Source of the DNA: CAZRIZ01 sp050950465
Lineage (GTDB): Bacteria; Patescibacteriota; Saccharimonadia; Saccharimonadales; Saccharimonadaceae
Reading direction: 5' to 3'
Length of the DNA stretch: 64,000 bases
NCBI GenBank assembly: GCA_050950465.1
Contig: JBMNHQ010000002.1
Location: 310,001 to 374,000 of the forward strand
The position numbers and the translations under genes were made by a program. The notes under the pieces were generated by a model. That model was not told where the DNA came from. It did not search any database and saw nothing but the letters and a program-made list of their open reading frames with translations. Positions 52,807 to 62,605 of the stretch are shown here, in pieces (positions within the stretch are counted from its first letter, which is position 1; every line of letters starts with the position of its first letter).

Positions 52807-53718
52807 TTATTTGCCAACTTTTTCACGAATATAGTCGATAAATGACTGACCGAGACTTTCATGCTCAATACCAAAATCAATAATTGTCTTGAGATATTCC
52901 AACTTATCACCGGTATCATAAAATTTACTATTTTTGATTTCACGCGCATAAACCCCAAGACCATTATCAATCATGTGCTGTATAGCGGGCTGAATCATCA
53001 GCTCACCCTCACCATCAAATTCATCGGCAGTTTGTTGTAAATACTTTAATATTTCCGGTGTGAATAGAAACTCGCTAACACTAGCTAAATCGCTTTTGGC
53101 ATTTTCTTTGCCTGGTTTTTCATCGATGCCACTAACTTTTATGGTCGCATCATCCACCCACTCGCCCGCTGCAATGCCATACTTGTCGTATTCGTCACTA
53201 CTTCGCACTTTTTTACAAGCCAAAACGCTACCGCCGTATTTCTGATAAACATTAATTAGTTGCTTAGTATTGCTTTCGCTACCATAAAAGAAATCGTCTG
53301 CCCATTTATAGATAAAAGGCTCATCGCCAATCAAGTGTGCTGCACAAAGTAGTGGTGTGGCATTACCATAAGGTCCTTTTTGGCGCACGTAAGTAAAAGT
53401 GGCTAAATCAGCTAAAGCATTAATCTCATCAATTAAATGAGCTTTTTTGGCACCGCCAGCTCGCAAGTTAACTAATAACTCTTCGCTCGGAATATCAAAA
53501 TGATCTTCAATAGCTCGCTTACTGCTATTACCTACAATGATTATGTCTTTTATACCAGCCTCAACTAGTTCTTCCACTACATACTGAATGATTGGCTTGT
53601 CAATAATCGGCATCATCTCCTTTGGCATTGCTTTAGTCTGTGGCAAGAACCGCGTCCCGAATCCAGCCGCAGGAATCACCGCCTTAGTTGGTTTTCTTAG
53701 CTTTTTAGATGCACTCAT
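52807..53718 (-). CDS. galU: UTP-glucose-1-phosphate uridylyltransferase
   Basis: This makes UDP-glucose from UTP and glucose 1-phosphate for glycans and the envelope. It has 303 residues. The nucleotide-binding loop AAGFGTRFLPQTKAMPKEM, the VEEALEAG-like segment (VVEELVEAGIKDII) and the VSGIDEKPG region are typical. AAGGAG precedes ATG 53718. It follows gatB in the same direction. The phosphohexomutase at 21.8 kb would supply its substrate. Confidence 0.95.
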   Translation of the reverse strand: MSASKKLRKPTKAVIPAAGFGTRFLPQTKAMPKEMMPIIDKPIIQYVVEELVEAGIKDIIIVGNSSKRAIEDHFDIPSEELLVNLRAGGAKKAHLIDEINALADLATFTYVRQKGPYGNATPLLCAAHLIGDEPFIYKWADDFFYGSESNTKQLINVYQKYGGSVLACKKVRSSDEYDKYGIAAGEWVDDATIKVSGIDEKPGKENAKSDLASVSEFLFTPEILKYLQQTADEFDGEGELMIQPAIQHMIDNGLGVYAREIKNSKFYDTGDKLEYLKTIIDFGIEHESLGQSFIDYIREKVGK

Positions 53719-53729
53719 ATAACTCCTTG

Positions 53730-55172
53730 TTATTTTAGTTTATCTCTTAATATCTTTTGAACAATCTGTGGATTAGCTTGACCTTTAGAGACTTTCATAA
53801 CTTGACCAACAATAAAGCCCATTGCCTTTACGTTACCGGCCTGAATATCTCTGACAGCGTTTTGTCCAGCCTCAGACGCCAGAACTTCATCAATAAATGC
53901 TTCGATTGCACTATCGTCGTTGGTTTGGATTAATTGTTTACGTTCAGCAATTGCACGTGGTGAATCATTTGATGTCTGCATCTCCAAAAAGACTTCTTTA
54001 GCAGCAGTTGAGCTCAACTCATTAGCATCAACCATCTTTGATAATTCAATCAGATATTTATCGTTGATTTCGCCCCTAGAACGCACCAGCTCATCAGCAT
54101 CGCCCTGCTCATTCAATAATAGAAACCAGAAAGCAATTCGTCGTGTTGTTTCAATATCAGTTTTCTGATAAATTGCGTCAATCGCCCGTGCTAAATCAGG
54201 TGATGATAAAAGGGCATCAATCACAGTATGATCTAATTTCATTTCCTGCCATACTGCGCGATAATAGTTTGGCAACTTCGGCATTTTAGCTAAAATTTTA
54301 TCAATCATTTTGTCACTCAGGACAATTGGCGGAACGTCAGGATCGGGCATGTAGCGATAATCCTGTGCTTCCTCTTTGGAGCGTTGCGAAAAAGTCTTTT
54401 GCTTAGATTCATCAAAACCACGCGTCTCTCGAGCTATTTCTTTACCAGCCTCTAATAAATCAACTTGACGATAGAATTCATACTCAGCCGCACGCTCCAC
54501 GCTTTTAAACGAGTTAAGATTTTTAATCTCAGCTCGCTTACCCAACTTCTTTGCGCCTTTTTTAGCAACTGAAATATTAACATCAAAGCGCATATTGCCA
54601 TTATACAAATCACCTATTGTTACACCAGCGAAAGTCATTAGACGGTGTAATTCCACAGCAAAGGCACGAGCCTGTTTAGCTGAGTGAATATCAGGCATGG
54701 TAACAATTTCAATCAAGGGCGTACCGCCACGATTTAAATCAACTAAACTGTAATCACTCACATGAGTTAACTTTCCAGCATCCTCCTCCAGATGAGCATG
54801 CTCAATTCGAACCTTAAAGTCGCCTTCCTGACACGGTACCTTAATCACACCTGCACCAATAATCGGCTGATAAAACTGCGAGGTTTGGTAGCCTTTTGGT
54901 AAGTCGGGATAGAAATAATGCTTACGATCAAATCGACTAACTTTATTAACTTTAGCACCTAATGCCTCAGCAGCTCGCACTGCTAGAATCACTGCTTGCT
55001 TGTTGAGCACAGGCAACATGCCAGGTAATGCCCAGTCGACTTCATTGATAGTACTATTGGGCGATTTATCACGAGCATCATTATTACTACTACTAAACAA
55101 TTTAGTTTTAGTATCAAGCTGAACGTGACATTCAACACCAATTGTCATTTCATAATTATCATAAACACTCAT
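53730..55172 (-). CDS. gatB: Asp-tRNA(Asn)/Glu-tRNA(Gln) amidotransferase subunit B
   Basis: GatB binds the mischarged tRNA and activates its side chain for amidation with ammonia from GatA. It has 480 residues. FDRKHYFYPDLPKGYQTSQ and the C-terminal YqeY-like tail (residues 330-480) are diagnostic. It is the last of the gat genes, overlapping the membrane gene before it by one base. Confidence 0.97.
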   Translation of the reverse strand: MSVYDNYEMTIGVECHVQLDTKTKLFSSSNNDARDKSPNSTINEVDWALPGMLPVLNKQAVILAVRAAEALGAKVNKVSRFDRKHYFYPDLPKGYQTSQFYQPIIGAGVIKVPCQEGDFKVRIEHAHLEEDAGKLTHVSDYSLVDLNRGGTPLIEIVTMPDIHSAKQARAFAVELHRLMTFAGVTIGDLYNGNMRFDVNISVAKKGAKKLGKRAEIKNLNSFKSVERAAEYEFYRQVDLLEAGKEIARETRGFDESKQKTFSQRSKEEAQDYRYMPDPDVPPIVLSDKMIDKILAKMPKLPNYYRAVWQEMKLDHTVIDALLSSPDLARAIDAIYQKTDIETTRRIAFWFLLLNEQGDADELVRSRGEINDKYLIELSKMVDANELSSTAAKEVFLEMQTSNDSPRAIAERKQLIQTNDDSAIEAFIDEVLASEAGQNAVRDIQAGNVKAMGFIVGQVMKVSKGQANPQIVQKILRDKLK

Positions 55173-55618
55173 TAGATAGCCCCTAAATCTTTTAGCGCTT
55201 GGCGAAAATTAGCCAAGGCCTGACGCGCCTCTTTACTACTTATCACAAAGCCAGTTTCGTGCGCTAATTTATTGCGCAACTTATGGGCTGACCACAAACC
55301 ATCTAGGTTTGAAAACTTTTTCGGTGAATTTTTCAATCGTTCCCCCATAGTTTTACCAGCAAAACCCAGTTCAATCATAGCTCTATCGACTAACTTATCA
55401 CCACTAAGTACCGCCATTGCTAAAGAGTTCGAATCGTTTACTTCGCAATTATTGGTAATCTTTAGCCATTCAGCTTGATAAACCTCCTTATCTAATCTTT
55501 GACGGGGGGTTCGACGAGAAATGACCGCCACTAAAATTAACCCAAGTACTAATATAAACACTAGCCCGAGAGCAATCCCGTACGCATTAAAGGTTGTACT
55601 AAAATAACCAAGCGACAT
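55172..55618 (-). CDS. Membrane protein with HEPN-like RNxxxH motif, inside the gat operon
   Basis: This is 148 residues with an N-terminal membrane helix (about 13-34), a short basic segment and a helical cytoplasmic domain. Near residue 115 the sequence LRNKLAHETG fits the R-x4-H signature of HEPN domains, many of which are RNases or nucleotide-binding proteins. It overlaps gatA and gatB by one base each, so it is made in step with them. HEPN assignment is from one motif and helix content; it may be a non-catalytic variant. Confidence 0.65.
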   Translation of the reverse strand: MSLGYFSTTFNAYGIALGLVFILVLGLILVAVISRRTPRQRLDKEVYQAEWLKITNNCEVNDSNSLAMAVLSGDKLVDRAMIELGFAGKTMGERLKNSPKKFSNLDGLWSAHKLRNKLAHETGFVISSKEARQALANFRQALKDLGAI

Positions 55619-57030
55619 TATCTATCCTCCAAGATTGGTTCAATTTGTTTCGCGAAAGCCATCAACTCGACGTCTTTACCAACATCAGCCATAATTTGCA
55701 AACCAATTGGTAGATTATCAGCTATTACACCATTAGGTAAACTAATCGCTGGCGCACCAGTCAAGTTGGCTGGTGTGGTCAATAAGTCTTGCATATACAT
55801 CGTTAATGGATCATCAACATGCGTGCCAATTTTGAAAGCTGGTGTCGGTACTACCGCTCCGATTAGAAAATCGTATCTTGTAAAAACTTTTTTCAAAGAT
55901 TCAATCAACAGAGTACGAACTTTTTGAGCTTTTAGATAATAGGCTTCGTAATTACCACTAGATAAGATGAAGTTACCAACCATAATTCGTCTCTTATTTT
56001 CTAAGTTAAATCCTTGGGAACGACTTAACTTAAATACCTGATCAACATTCCTAGCATCGGGACTAGAATAACCGTAACGCACACCGTCGTGGCGACTCAA
56101 ATTACTCGATACTTCAGCCGAAGTAATAATATGATAGACTGCCAAAGCATATTTAAGCTCGGGAATATCAACTTCACTCACCTCGTAGCCAGCATTAGAC
56201 AATTTTCCAACAACCTCTTTAGTTCTTGTTAAGACAGCCTCATCAACACCCTCACTCATAAACTGTTTTACTGCTGCAATCTTTGGCTTAATTAATGATT
56301 TTGCATTAATTTCGTATCTACTATTATTAGTCGATACGTCACGTCTATCTTGCCCAGCTATAACTGACAGAACCAAGTCGGCATCAGCGACATTATTAGT
56401 TAAACAACCAATAGTATCAAAACTGGACGACATTGCTACCACACCAAAACGACTAACTAAACCATAACTTGGTTTGACACCAACCACGCCATTAAAAGAA
56501 GCGGGTTGACGAACCGAACCACCAGTGTCAGTACCCAAGGCAAACGGCACAACTCCTAGTGCTACTGCGCTAGCCGATCCACCTGAGCTACCACCTGACG
56601 TATACTCTGGGTTTATAGCATTCTTACTTGAACCAAAATCAGAATTCTCAGTTGAACTACCGTGAGCAAAAGCATCCAGATTGGTTTTGCCTATACAAAT
56701 TGCTCCAGCAGCTTCTAATTTTTCAATCACTGTTGCCTGTAGTGGCGCATAAAAATTCCCTAACATTTTACTCGATGCTGTCGTCGGACCATCAAATGCC
56801 AAGATATTGTCTTTAATAGCAAATGGCACGCCTGCCAAGGCACCATTTTTTTTACCACTAGCAACTCGCTCATCAATTTCGGTTGCTCGTGCCAAAGCTC
56901 GCTTTTTTGTCAAATGAAGGAAAACGTTATAATTCGTCGATTCTTCAGCCTTAATTAGAGCTTCTTTAACTAAATCGACTGCCTTTAACTCGCCGGCTTC
57001 AACCTTAGCGGCTATTTCTTGAATTAGCAT
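55618..57030 (-). CDS. gatA: Asp-tRNA(Asn)/Glu-tRNA(Gln) amidotransferase subunit A
   Basis: This amidase releases ammonia from glutamine for GatB. It has 470 residues. The Ser-cisSer-Lys triad is visible: Lys in FAIKDNIL, the glycine-rich GGSSGGSASAVA and the nucleophile region TDTGGSVRQPASF. It overlaps gatC by TGATG. With GatB and GatC it makes Gln-tRNA(Gln) and/or Asn-tRNA(Asn). Confidence 0.97.
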   Translation of the reverse strand: MLIQEIAAKVEAGELKAVDLVKEALIKAEESTNYNVFLHLTKKRALARATEIDERVASGKKNGALAGVPFAIKDNILAFDGPTTASSKMLGNFYAPLQATVIEKLEAAGAICIGKTNLDAFAHGSSTENSDFGSSKNAINPEYTSGGSSGGSASAVALGVVPFALGTDTGGSVRQPASFNGVVGVKPSYGLVSRFGVVAMSSSFDTIGCLTNNVADADLVLSVIAGQDRRDVSTNNSRYEINAKSLIKPKIAAVKQFMSEGVDEAVLTRTKEVVGKLSNAGYEVSEVDIPELKYALAVYHIITSAEVSSNLSRHDGVRYGYSSPDARNVDQVFKLSRSQGFNLENKRRIMVGNFILSSGNYEAYYLKAQKVRTLLIESLKKVFTRYDFLIGAVVPTPAFKIGTHVDDPLTMYMQDLLTTPANLTGAPAISLPNGVIADNLPIGLQIMADVGKDVELMAFAKQIEPILEDR

Positions 57031-57323
57031 CAGAGTACCCTCGGAACCTTAATCTGTTGGTTTTTTACATGGCTAGCATCTTTTAGCGCTAATAACTTTT
57101 CCGGCGCTACGCCATCTTCAATCTCATCTTCACGCCAAACGTTTTCCAGTGGTAATATTTGAAAAGTTGGTTCGATACCATCAGTATCCACCTCTTTTAA
57201 TTGCTCGGCATAACCTAAAACTCGCTCTAAGCCCTGTTTCATAGTCGTAGCCTCAGATTCATTCAAATCAAGGCCAGAAAGTTCAGCTAACCTAGCTAGC
57301 TCGCTCGCAGAAATTTTTACCAT
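57030..57323 (-). CDS. gatC: Asp-tRNA(Asn)/Glu-tRNA(Gln) amidotransferase subunit C
   Basis: This 97-residue stabilising subunit wraps GatA and GatB. The N-terminal helix ASELARLAELSGLDL and the C-terminal LRxD-like VWREDEIEDGVAPEKLL block are typical. A -10 TAGAAT (57331-57336) ends seven bases before ATG 57323, so the operon is probably leaderless. No ribosome site is seen. Confidence 0.95.
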   Translation of the reverse strand: MVKISASELARLAELSGLDLNESEATTMKQGLERVLGYAEQLKEVDTDGIEPTFQILPLENVWREDEIEDGVAPEKLLALKDASHVKNQQIKVPRVL

Positions 57324-57330
57324 ACAGTCT

Positions 57331-57339
57331 ATTCTATCA
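57331..57339 (-). promoter_or_regulatory. Extended -10 of gatC (leaderless geometry)
   Basis: TGATAGAAT on the minus strand ends seven bases before ATG 57323. Confidence 0.6.
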
Positions 57340-57350
57340 CATTTACTAAT

Positions 57351-57370
57351 AAAAAACCGCCCCGAGGACG
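57351..57370 (-). terminator. Terminator after the GH1 gene
   Basis: On the minus strand CGTCC pairs with GGGCG around a three-base loop, followed by G and six T. It separates the pheST-GH1 unit from gatC. Confidence 0.7.
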
Positions 57371-57457
57371 ATTTCTATAAGCTTATTTTGCCATTGTAAC
57401 ATACTTACAATAAAAGGTCAATATAGAGCACCCGCCTGTTTCATAATAGTAATATGC

Positions 57458-58766
57458 TTAACTTCTTGCCTTTTTAATAACTTCAGCATAATACTTGGCA
57501 CTCGGTCGCATCACACGTCGTAGATTATTCTCGTAATCAATTTTAACCAATCCAAAACACGGCCATCGTCCATACGCCCACTCAAAATTATCAAACATAC
57601 TCCAATGCAAATAGCCTCGAATGTCCGCACCATCGGCTATCGCTCGGCGAACTGAGTTGATTGTCCCATCCAGCCAGTCTTTACGATACCGATCTTCACT
57701 ATCCGCCACTCCCGTTTCAGTTACATAAATCGGTTTTCCTCGCCTACTAAGTCGCTTCAAAACATAATACAAGTTATTTGGCTGCATCCACCAACCAAGA
57801 TCATTGACTTCACCGTCACCAGCTTGCCATTCATTTTTACGAAAGAAAATTGAATTAGGGTCATCATTATTTACAATCCGAAAGCCCTTATAGATGCCAG
57901 TAGAATAATAATTTACACCTATAAAATCCGTCTCTCTACCCAAATAGCCCAGAATCATATCATCACGAATAAAATGATCAATCCTCACAGCCAAACGACT
58001 AAGTAAATTACCATCGCCCGCCATCACATGAGCATAGCTTTTTACAAAACCAACCTGAAAATCACGCGACTTTTTCTTAATCGCTCGGTACACCAATTTA
58101 TGTGCTCGTAAATGATTACGATACACCCAGATTGTTTTTCGCAACGAATGTTCCGCTGGCGGATGGTTCTCCATAAAGTATCCCATTCCTGCCACCGTAT
58201 CTGGTTCGTTGATGGTTATAATTATTTTCAAATCACTACCTAGTTCTTCAACTACCTTTTCGGCAAAACGAACAAAATACTTAATATTACCTGCCCTGAG
58301 AAAAGCCCCTTTTTCAGCAAACCACACCGGTACTGTCCAATGATAAAGGGTTAGTATCGGCTCAATTTTTCGCTTTCTCAAAGCCTTTATATACCGCCTG
58401 TAGTGCTCAATCTCTTTCTCATTCCACACTCCCTCCTTTGGTTCAATACGCGACCATTCAATACTAAAACGAAAAGCATTAAGATTCATTTTTTCAACAA
58501 GATCAAAATCTTCTTCGTAGCGATTGTAGTGGTCAATTGCTAAACTAGAAATATAATTCTCTGGATTCGTTGCCATTTTCTTTATTCTTTTCCATGATGG
58601 CAAATGACTATTTTTTTCTTTAGCAGATTCGGCCAGTCTTTTAGCATTTTTCAACTCCCAGACCGTCCAATTGTTGTAATTTCCACCCTCAACTTGGTGC
58701 GAGCTCACACTTGCACCCCAAAGAAAATTCTTGTCGGACTTGAAGCTATCTGCCTTTTTTTTTCAT
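57458..58766 (-). CDS. Glycoside hydrolase family 1 (beta-glycosidase), frameshifted at an A9 tract
   Basis: This is a retaining beta-glycosidase with acid/base Glu in ITINEPD and nucleophile Glu in YVTETG; the (beta/alpha)8 pattern is complete. The conserved N-terminus KNFLWGASVSSHQVEGGN is coded just upstream of the first in-frame start (GTG 58708, 416 residues). ATG 58766 is followed by nine A (58755-58763) and then a stop: MKKKGR. With eight A the frame would read MKKKADSFKSDKNFLWG and continue into the enzyme. So the full protein needs slippage, a different tract length or correction of a sequencing error. It lies 15 bases after pheT. Confidence 0.88.
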
Positions 58767-58781
58767 TAGTACTATTCTTTA

Positions 58782-61244
58782 CTAAACTATCTCAATACCT
58801 AATTCTTTTTTAACCATCTCGCTAATTGCGTCAATAATAACATTAGCTTCATTGCTGGTCAGGGTTTTGGTTGAGTCGGATATAGAAAGTTCAAAGGTGG
58901 TGCGCTTGAAGGTCTTTTTGTCATCTATGAAGATATCGATTGGTCGATATTTAATATCATACTTTTGTTGCAGAGCAGCGCTCTGTAAGGCAGTTTCTAG
59001 CTCGGCAAAAATCAAATCAGTCTTAGATTCAAAACAAATCGCTCGCTCGACACTCGGAAACTTTGCCAAAGAAATATTCTCAGCAACAGAAGCTTTTTGG
59101 ACTAGCTCAAATAGTTCCATCAAATCGACTTCAAAACCGGCTGCGAACCGTGGTAATTTGAAGTTTTTAGTCGTACTATTTTTGTATTCACCAATTACGC
59201 CGACAATTTTTCCATTAATTATAATTTCGGCTGAGCGTTTTGGTTCAAATGGTACATTGATAGCGTTTTTCTCACTCAAAGGTTTAAACTGAGCCAGCAC
59301 GCCAAGTCGCCTAAGTACAAAATTCAAGTATTTTTTAGCCAGATAATAAGCCGTATCCTCAGATTGTTTTTTTGCTACTACTAGCCCCAAATTCTGATTC
59401 TCAACTGGTACTTTCTCGTCCGTTAGGCCGTCGCTTTTTTGTTGTATGCGATTGATCTCATAAAGCGCAAATTTATCAAACCCAGCTTTAATATTGGCGT
59501 GGATTAAATTGAGTAAGCTTGGTTGTAAAGTTTGGCGACAAAGTTGCAACTCTGGGCTAATTGAATTAACAATTTTGTAAGAATTATCTGGATCTTGCCC
59601 AGCTTTTTTAGCTAAATCATTACTAATAAAACTATAGGTCAGAACTTCGTTAGCACCAGCGCTTGAGAGCATATCACGTAGCTGTTGCAAGAATTTATCA
59701 TAGTCAGATAACTGAACTGCCTTAGCTGCGCGCTGCGGCAACGTGGCGATGATATTATCATAGCCATGGACGCGACCGATCTCTTCGACCACATCGACTG
59801 GGATTTTAATATCGGTTCGCCAAAACGGCGCTGTAACTAACAAATCATCACCAGCCGACTCAACTTCGAACTCAGCAGCTGAGAGCGTACGCACCATATC
59901 AGCTTGCGACAAATCGGTGCCCAGCACCGCGTTAGTCCATTTATAATTAACTGTAATTGGTTGGTTGTACTCGATGTCTTGCTCAGCCGTAGCAACTGGA
60001 AAATCAGGCGAGTCAAGCATTAATCGCCCCGCCTCTGCCAAAACTGGCGCTGATAGAGCGGCTGGTTGACCCTTAGTAAAGCGCGTCACCGCTTCGGAGA
60101 AAATACCGTGGCGCATTTGGGTACCGCGTAGTTTATACAAATCAAAACTAGCTGATTCGAGCAAGACTCGTTGGGTTGATTCGTCAATTTCGGTCGACCT
60201 ACCACCCATCGCCCCAGCTAAACCAATCGCCTCTTCACCGGCGGAAATGACAATATCACTGGGGTCGAGCTTTAGGGTGTGACCGTCTAGAGTAGTTAAT
60301 TTTTCGCCAGAGCGAGCCAAGCGCACACCGACCTCGATGGTGTTTTTTCCTTGTTTTTGACAAATTGCTTCAACTTTATCGGCATCGAAAGCGTGTAGTG
60401 GTTGAGCGGAAAGCATCATTAAATAATTTGTTACGTCGACAATTGGACTGATTGGTCGCACACCCACACGCGCCAAATAAGTTCTTTCTAGCAAACTCAA
60501 GCCCTTGACGCTCTTTAAATTATCAAGCATCGCCAATTGATACTTGCTAGCAATCGCTTTGTCTTTAATAAAAACCTTGAAATCTTTAGCTTGGGTAAAA
60601 CGCGGCACCTCAACCAACCAGTCAGGCGATTTAAATTCTTGCCCCAAAATTGTCGCGACTTCACGCGCGAAACCAATGACACCAAAGCAATCTGGACGAT
60701 TGGTCAAAGATTTGTTTTCAATATCAAACAAATAATCATCGAGTTCGTAAACTTTAGCAAAATCCACACCAAGCTCTAGGTTTTCATCTAAAACTAAGAT
60801 ACCTTCGTGCTCATCGTAAAGTGCCAACTCACGAGCGCTGGCAATCATGCCGTTACTATCATGCCCCATAAGTTTACGAGTGTCTAATTTAAATTCATCG
60901 TCTGTGCCATAAGTAGCCGGCACAATCGCACCTGGCATAATCCAAGCAATATTGGTGTCGGCCTTGACGTTCTGCGCACCGCAAACTACTTGCACTAAAC
61001 CATCATCGTCGCGCTTAACTTTTTTATTTACCCCGCCATCGTCAATTTTACATAAAGTCAGATGGTCGGAACCGTCAATTTTCTCAGCCGATTTAACGCG
61101 CGCAATTTTTACGCCAGCATATTTTGGCGCTAGCGACTCAACACTCTCTACCTCCACTAGCTTTGAGCCAATTTCTTTGGCTAAAGCCTCGGCACTCAAG
61201 TTAATTTGTGTGAATTTCTTCAACCAATTATAAGAAACTATCAT
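58782..61244 (-). CDS. pheT: Phenylalanyl-tRNA synthetase beta subunit
   Basis: This forms the (alpha-beta)2 synthetase with PheS. It has 820 residues. The N-terminal tRNA-binding OB domain (VKIARVKSAEKIDGSDHL), B3/B4 editing domain (about 200-390), B5 domain and C-terminal ferredoxin-like anticodon-binding domain (RTTFELSISD) are present. It overlaps pheS by four bases (ATGA). Confidence 0.96.
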   Translation of the reverse strand: MIVSYNWLKKFTQINLSAEALAKEIGSKLVEVESVESLAPKYAGVKIARVKSAEKIDGSDHLTLCKIDDGGVNKKVKRDDDGLVQVVCGAQNVKADTNIAWIMPGAIVPATYGTDDEFKLDTRKLMGHDSNGMIASARELALYDEHEGILVLDENLELGVDFAKVYELDDYLFDIENKSLTNRPDCFGVIGFAREVATILGQEFKSPDWLVEVPRFTQAKDFKVFIKDKAIASKYQLAMLDNLKSVKGLSLLERTYLARVGVRPISPIVDVTNYLMMLSAQPLHAFDADKVEAICQKQGKNTIEVGVRLARSGEKLTTLDGHTLKLDPSDIVISAGEEAIGLAGAMGGRSTEIDESTQRVLLESASFDLYKLRGTQMRHGIFSEAVTRFTKGQPAALSAPVLAEAGRLMLDSPDFPVATAEQDIEYNQPITVNYKWTNAVLGTDLSQADMVRTLSAAEFEVESAGDDLLVTAPFWRTDIKIPVDVVEEIGRVHGYDNIIATLPQRAAKAVQLSDYDKFLQQLRDMLSSAGANEVLTYSFISNDLAKKAGQDPDNSYKIVNSISPELQLCRQTLQPSLLNLIHANIKAGFDKFALYEINRIQQKSDGLTDEKVPVENQNLGLVVAKKQSEDTAYYLAKKYLNFVLRRLGVLAQFKPLSEKNAINVPFEPKRSAEIIINGKIVGVIGEYKNSTTKNFKLPRFAAGFEVDLMELFELVQKASVAENISLAKFPSVERAICFESKTDLIFAELETALQSAALQQKYDIKYRPIDIFIDDKKTFKRTTFELSISDSTKTLTSNEANVIIDAISEMVKKELGIEIV

Positions 61245-62242
61245 GCCATCCTCCTCAAGAACTCTAATTTACCCGATTCAAAATAGCGCACGTCATCGAT
61301 ACCGCGCTTTAACATAATCAGCCGCTCGATACCACCACCCCAAGCAAAACCACGATACTTATTCGAGTCGATTCCAGCCATTTCTAGCACATTAGGGTGA
61401 ATCATACCGCAACCCATTACCTCTAACCAATCACCAGACTTACCACCAATTGCCTTGGGTTTTTCAATCATAAATTCAAGCGATGGCTCAGTAAAAGGAA
61501 AATAAGCTGGCTGAGTGCGAATTTTTAATTTTTGGCCAAAATAACTTTCAAAAAAGCTTTGCAAGAAGCCCAACATCTCACCCAAACTAGCTGTTTCACT
61601 CACATAAACCCCCTCGCTTTGATAAAAGGTATGTTCGTGTGTTGCATCCAAATCTTCGTTACGATAGACCCGACCATAGCTAACCCCCGCAATCGCCTCA
61701 CCGCGTTCTAATTTCTCGCGACCGGCTGTCAAAATGCGGTATTGCATAGTACTGGTGTGAGCTGGTGGAATAAAACCCTCTTCGGTGCGAAAAGTATCGT
61801 AACTATCACGAGCTGGATGGTCTTCGGGAAAGTTTAACGACTCAAACATATGGAAATCATCGTCAAGTTGGCGCGACTCAATCGCCTCAAACCCCATGCG
61901 CGTAAAGATATCCATCATCTGCTCTAGCTCTAAAGTTATTGGGTGACGTGAACCGACCTCAGACGAAAACAGTTCTGGCTCAACCTCATTCGGTGCCCAC
62001 GGTGCTGTAACATCGATTGGCTCAACTTCAGCTGAATCAAGTTCAGACTGACGTGTCTCAATTGCCGCCATAATCTCATGTTTCATATTGTTTAACTCAC
62101 GCCCAAAATCAGCCTTTTTATTTTTAGGCAATTCAGCTAATTGTTTATACAAATCAGCTAATTTAGGCGACTTTAAAACCGCCGTTGGATTTGGTGACTT
62201 GTTAATTTGTTCTAATAGTTCTAATTTGACTTTTCTTAACAT
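61241..62242 (-). CDS. pheS: Phenylalanyl-tRNA synthetase alpha subunit
   Basis: This is the catalytic subunit. It has 333 residues. An N-terminal coiled coil contacts the tRNA; motif 2 is DTFRTEEGF with GRVYRNEDLDATHEHTFYQ, and motif 3 is GGGIERLIMLKRGIDDVR. Its start overlaps the stop of the tail-anchored protein gene by one base. Confidence 0.97.
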   Translation of the reverse strand: MLRKVKLELLEQINKSPNPTAVLKSPKLADLYKQLAELPKNKKADFGRELNNMKHEIMAAIETRQSELDSAEVEPIDVTAPWAPNEVEPELFSSEVGSRHPITLELEQMMDIFTRMGFEAIESRQLDDDFHMFESLNFPEDHPARDSYDTFRTEEGFIPPAHTSTMQYRILTAGREKLERGEAIAGVSYGRVYRNEDLDATHEHTFYQSEGVYVSETASLGEMLGFLQSFFESYFGQKLKIRTQPAYFPFTEPSLEFMIEKPKAIGGKSGDWLEVMGCGMIHPNVLEMAGIDSNKYRGFAWGGGIERLIMLKRGIDDVRYFESGKLEFLRRMA

Positions 62243-62493
62243 TACGCCACCGCCATATAACCAATTATTACAATCAAAACAATTACTACTAATAAAATAG
62301 CCTGCCCAGCATGTTTGGCAGATTCTACTCGGCGATCTTTCTTGGTTTTTAGCTTGGTTTGTGGTGCATCTTCAGAGTTTTCCACCCAAATATCAAAATC
62401 CTTACTAGTTTCTTCTGATTTACGCCTAAGATCTGCCTTGATTCGGCGTTGCAATTCAGTTTGTTCATTCTCTTGTTTTAAATACAATCCCAT
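62242..62493 (-). CDS. Tail-anchored small membrane protein upstream of pheS
   Basis: This is 83 residues: a charged helical head and a single C-terminal membrane helix (AILLVVIVLIVIIGYM), a tail-anchor layout. ATG 62493 is chosen because an excellent promoter occupies 62501-62529; the longer frame to TTG 62529 would start inside its -35. Leaderless initiation is implied. It is the first gene of the operon with pheS, pheT and GH1. Function unknown. Confidence 0.75.
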   Translation of the reverse strand: MGLYLKQENEQTELQRRIKADLRRKSEETSKDFDIWVENSEDAPQTKLKTKKDRRVESAKHAGQAILLVVIVLIVIIGYMAVA

Positions 62494-62500
62494 ACCCGCT

Positions 62501-62529
62501 AGTATATCACTTCTTGATTTATCGCTCAA
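62501..62529 (-). promoter_or_regulatory. Promoter of the pheST operon (leaderless geometry)
   Basis: TTGAGC (62524-62529) and TATACT (62501-62506, preceded by TGA) are separated by exactly 17 bases; the -10 ends seven bases before ATG 62493. Confidence 0.85.
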
Positions 62530-62605
62530 TTAGGTTATAATTCAGAATAATCTGATTAACATGATGGAGTTAATTGGGAATATAACTAATCAAGGAGGTT
62601 ATCAA

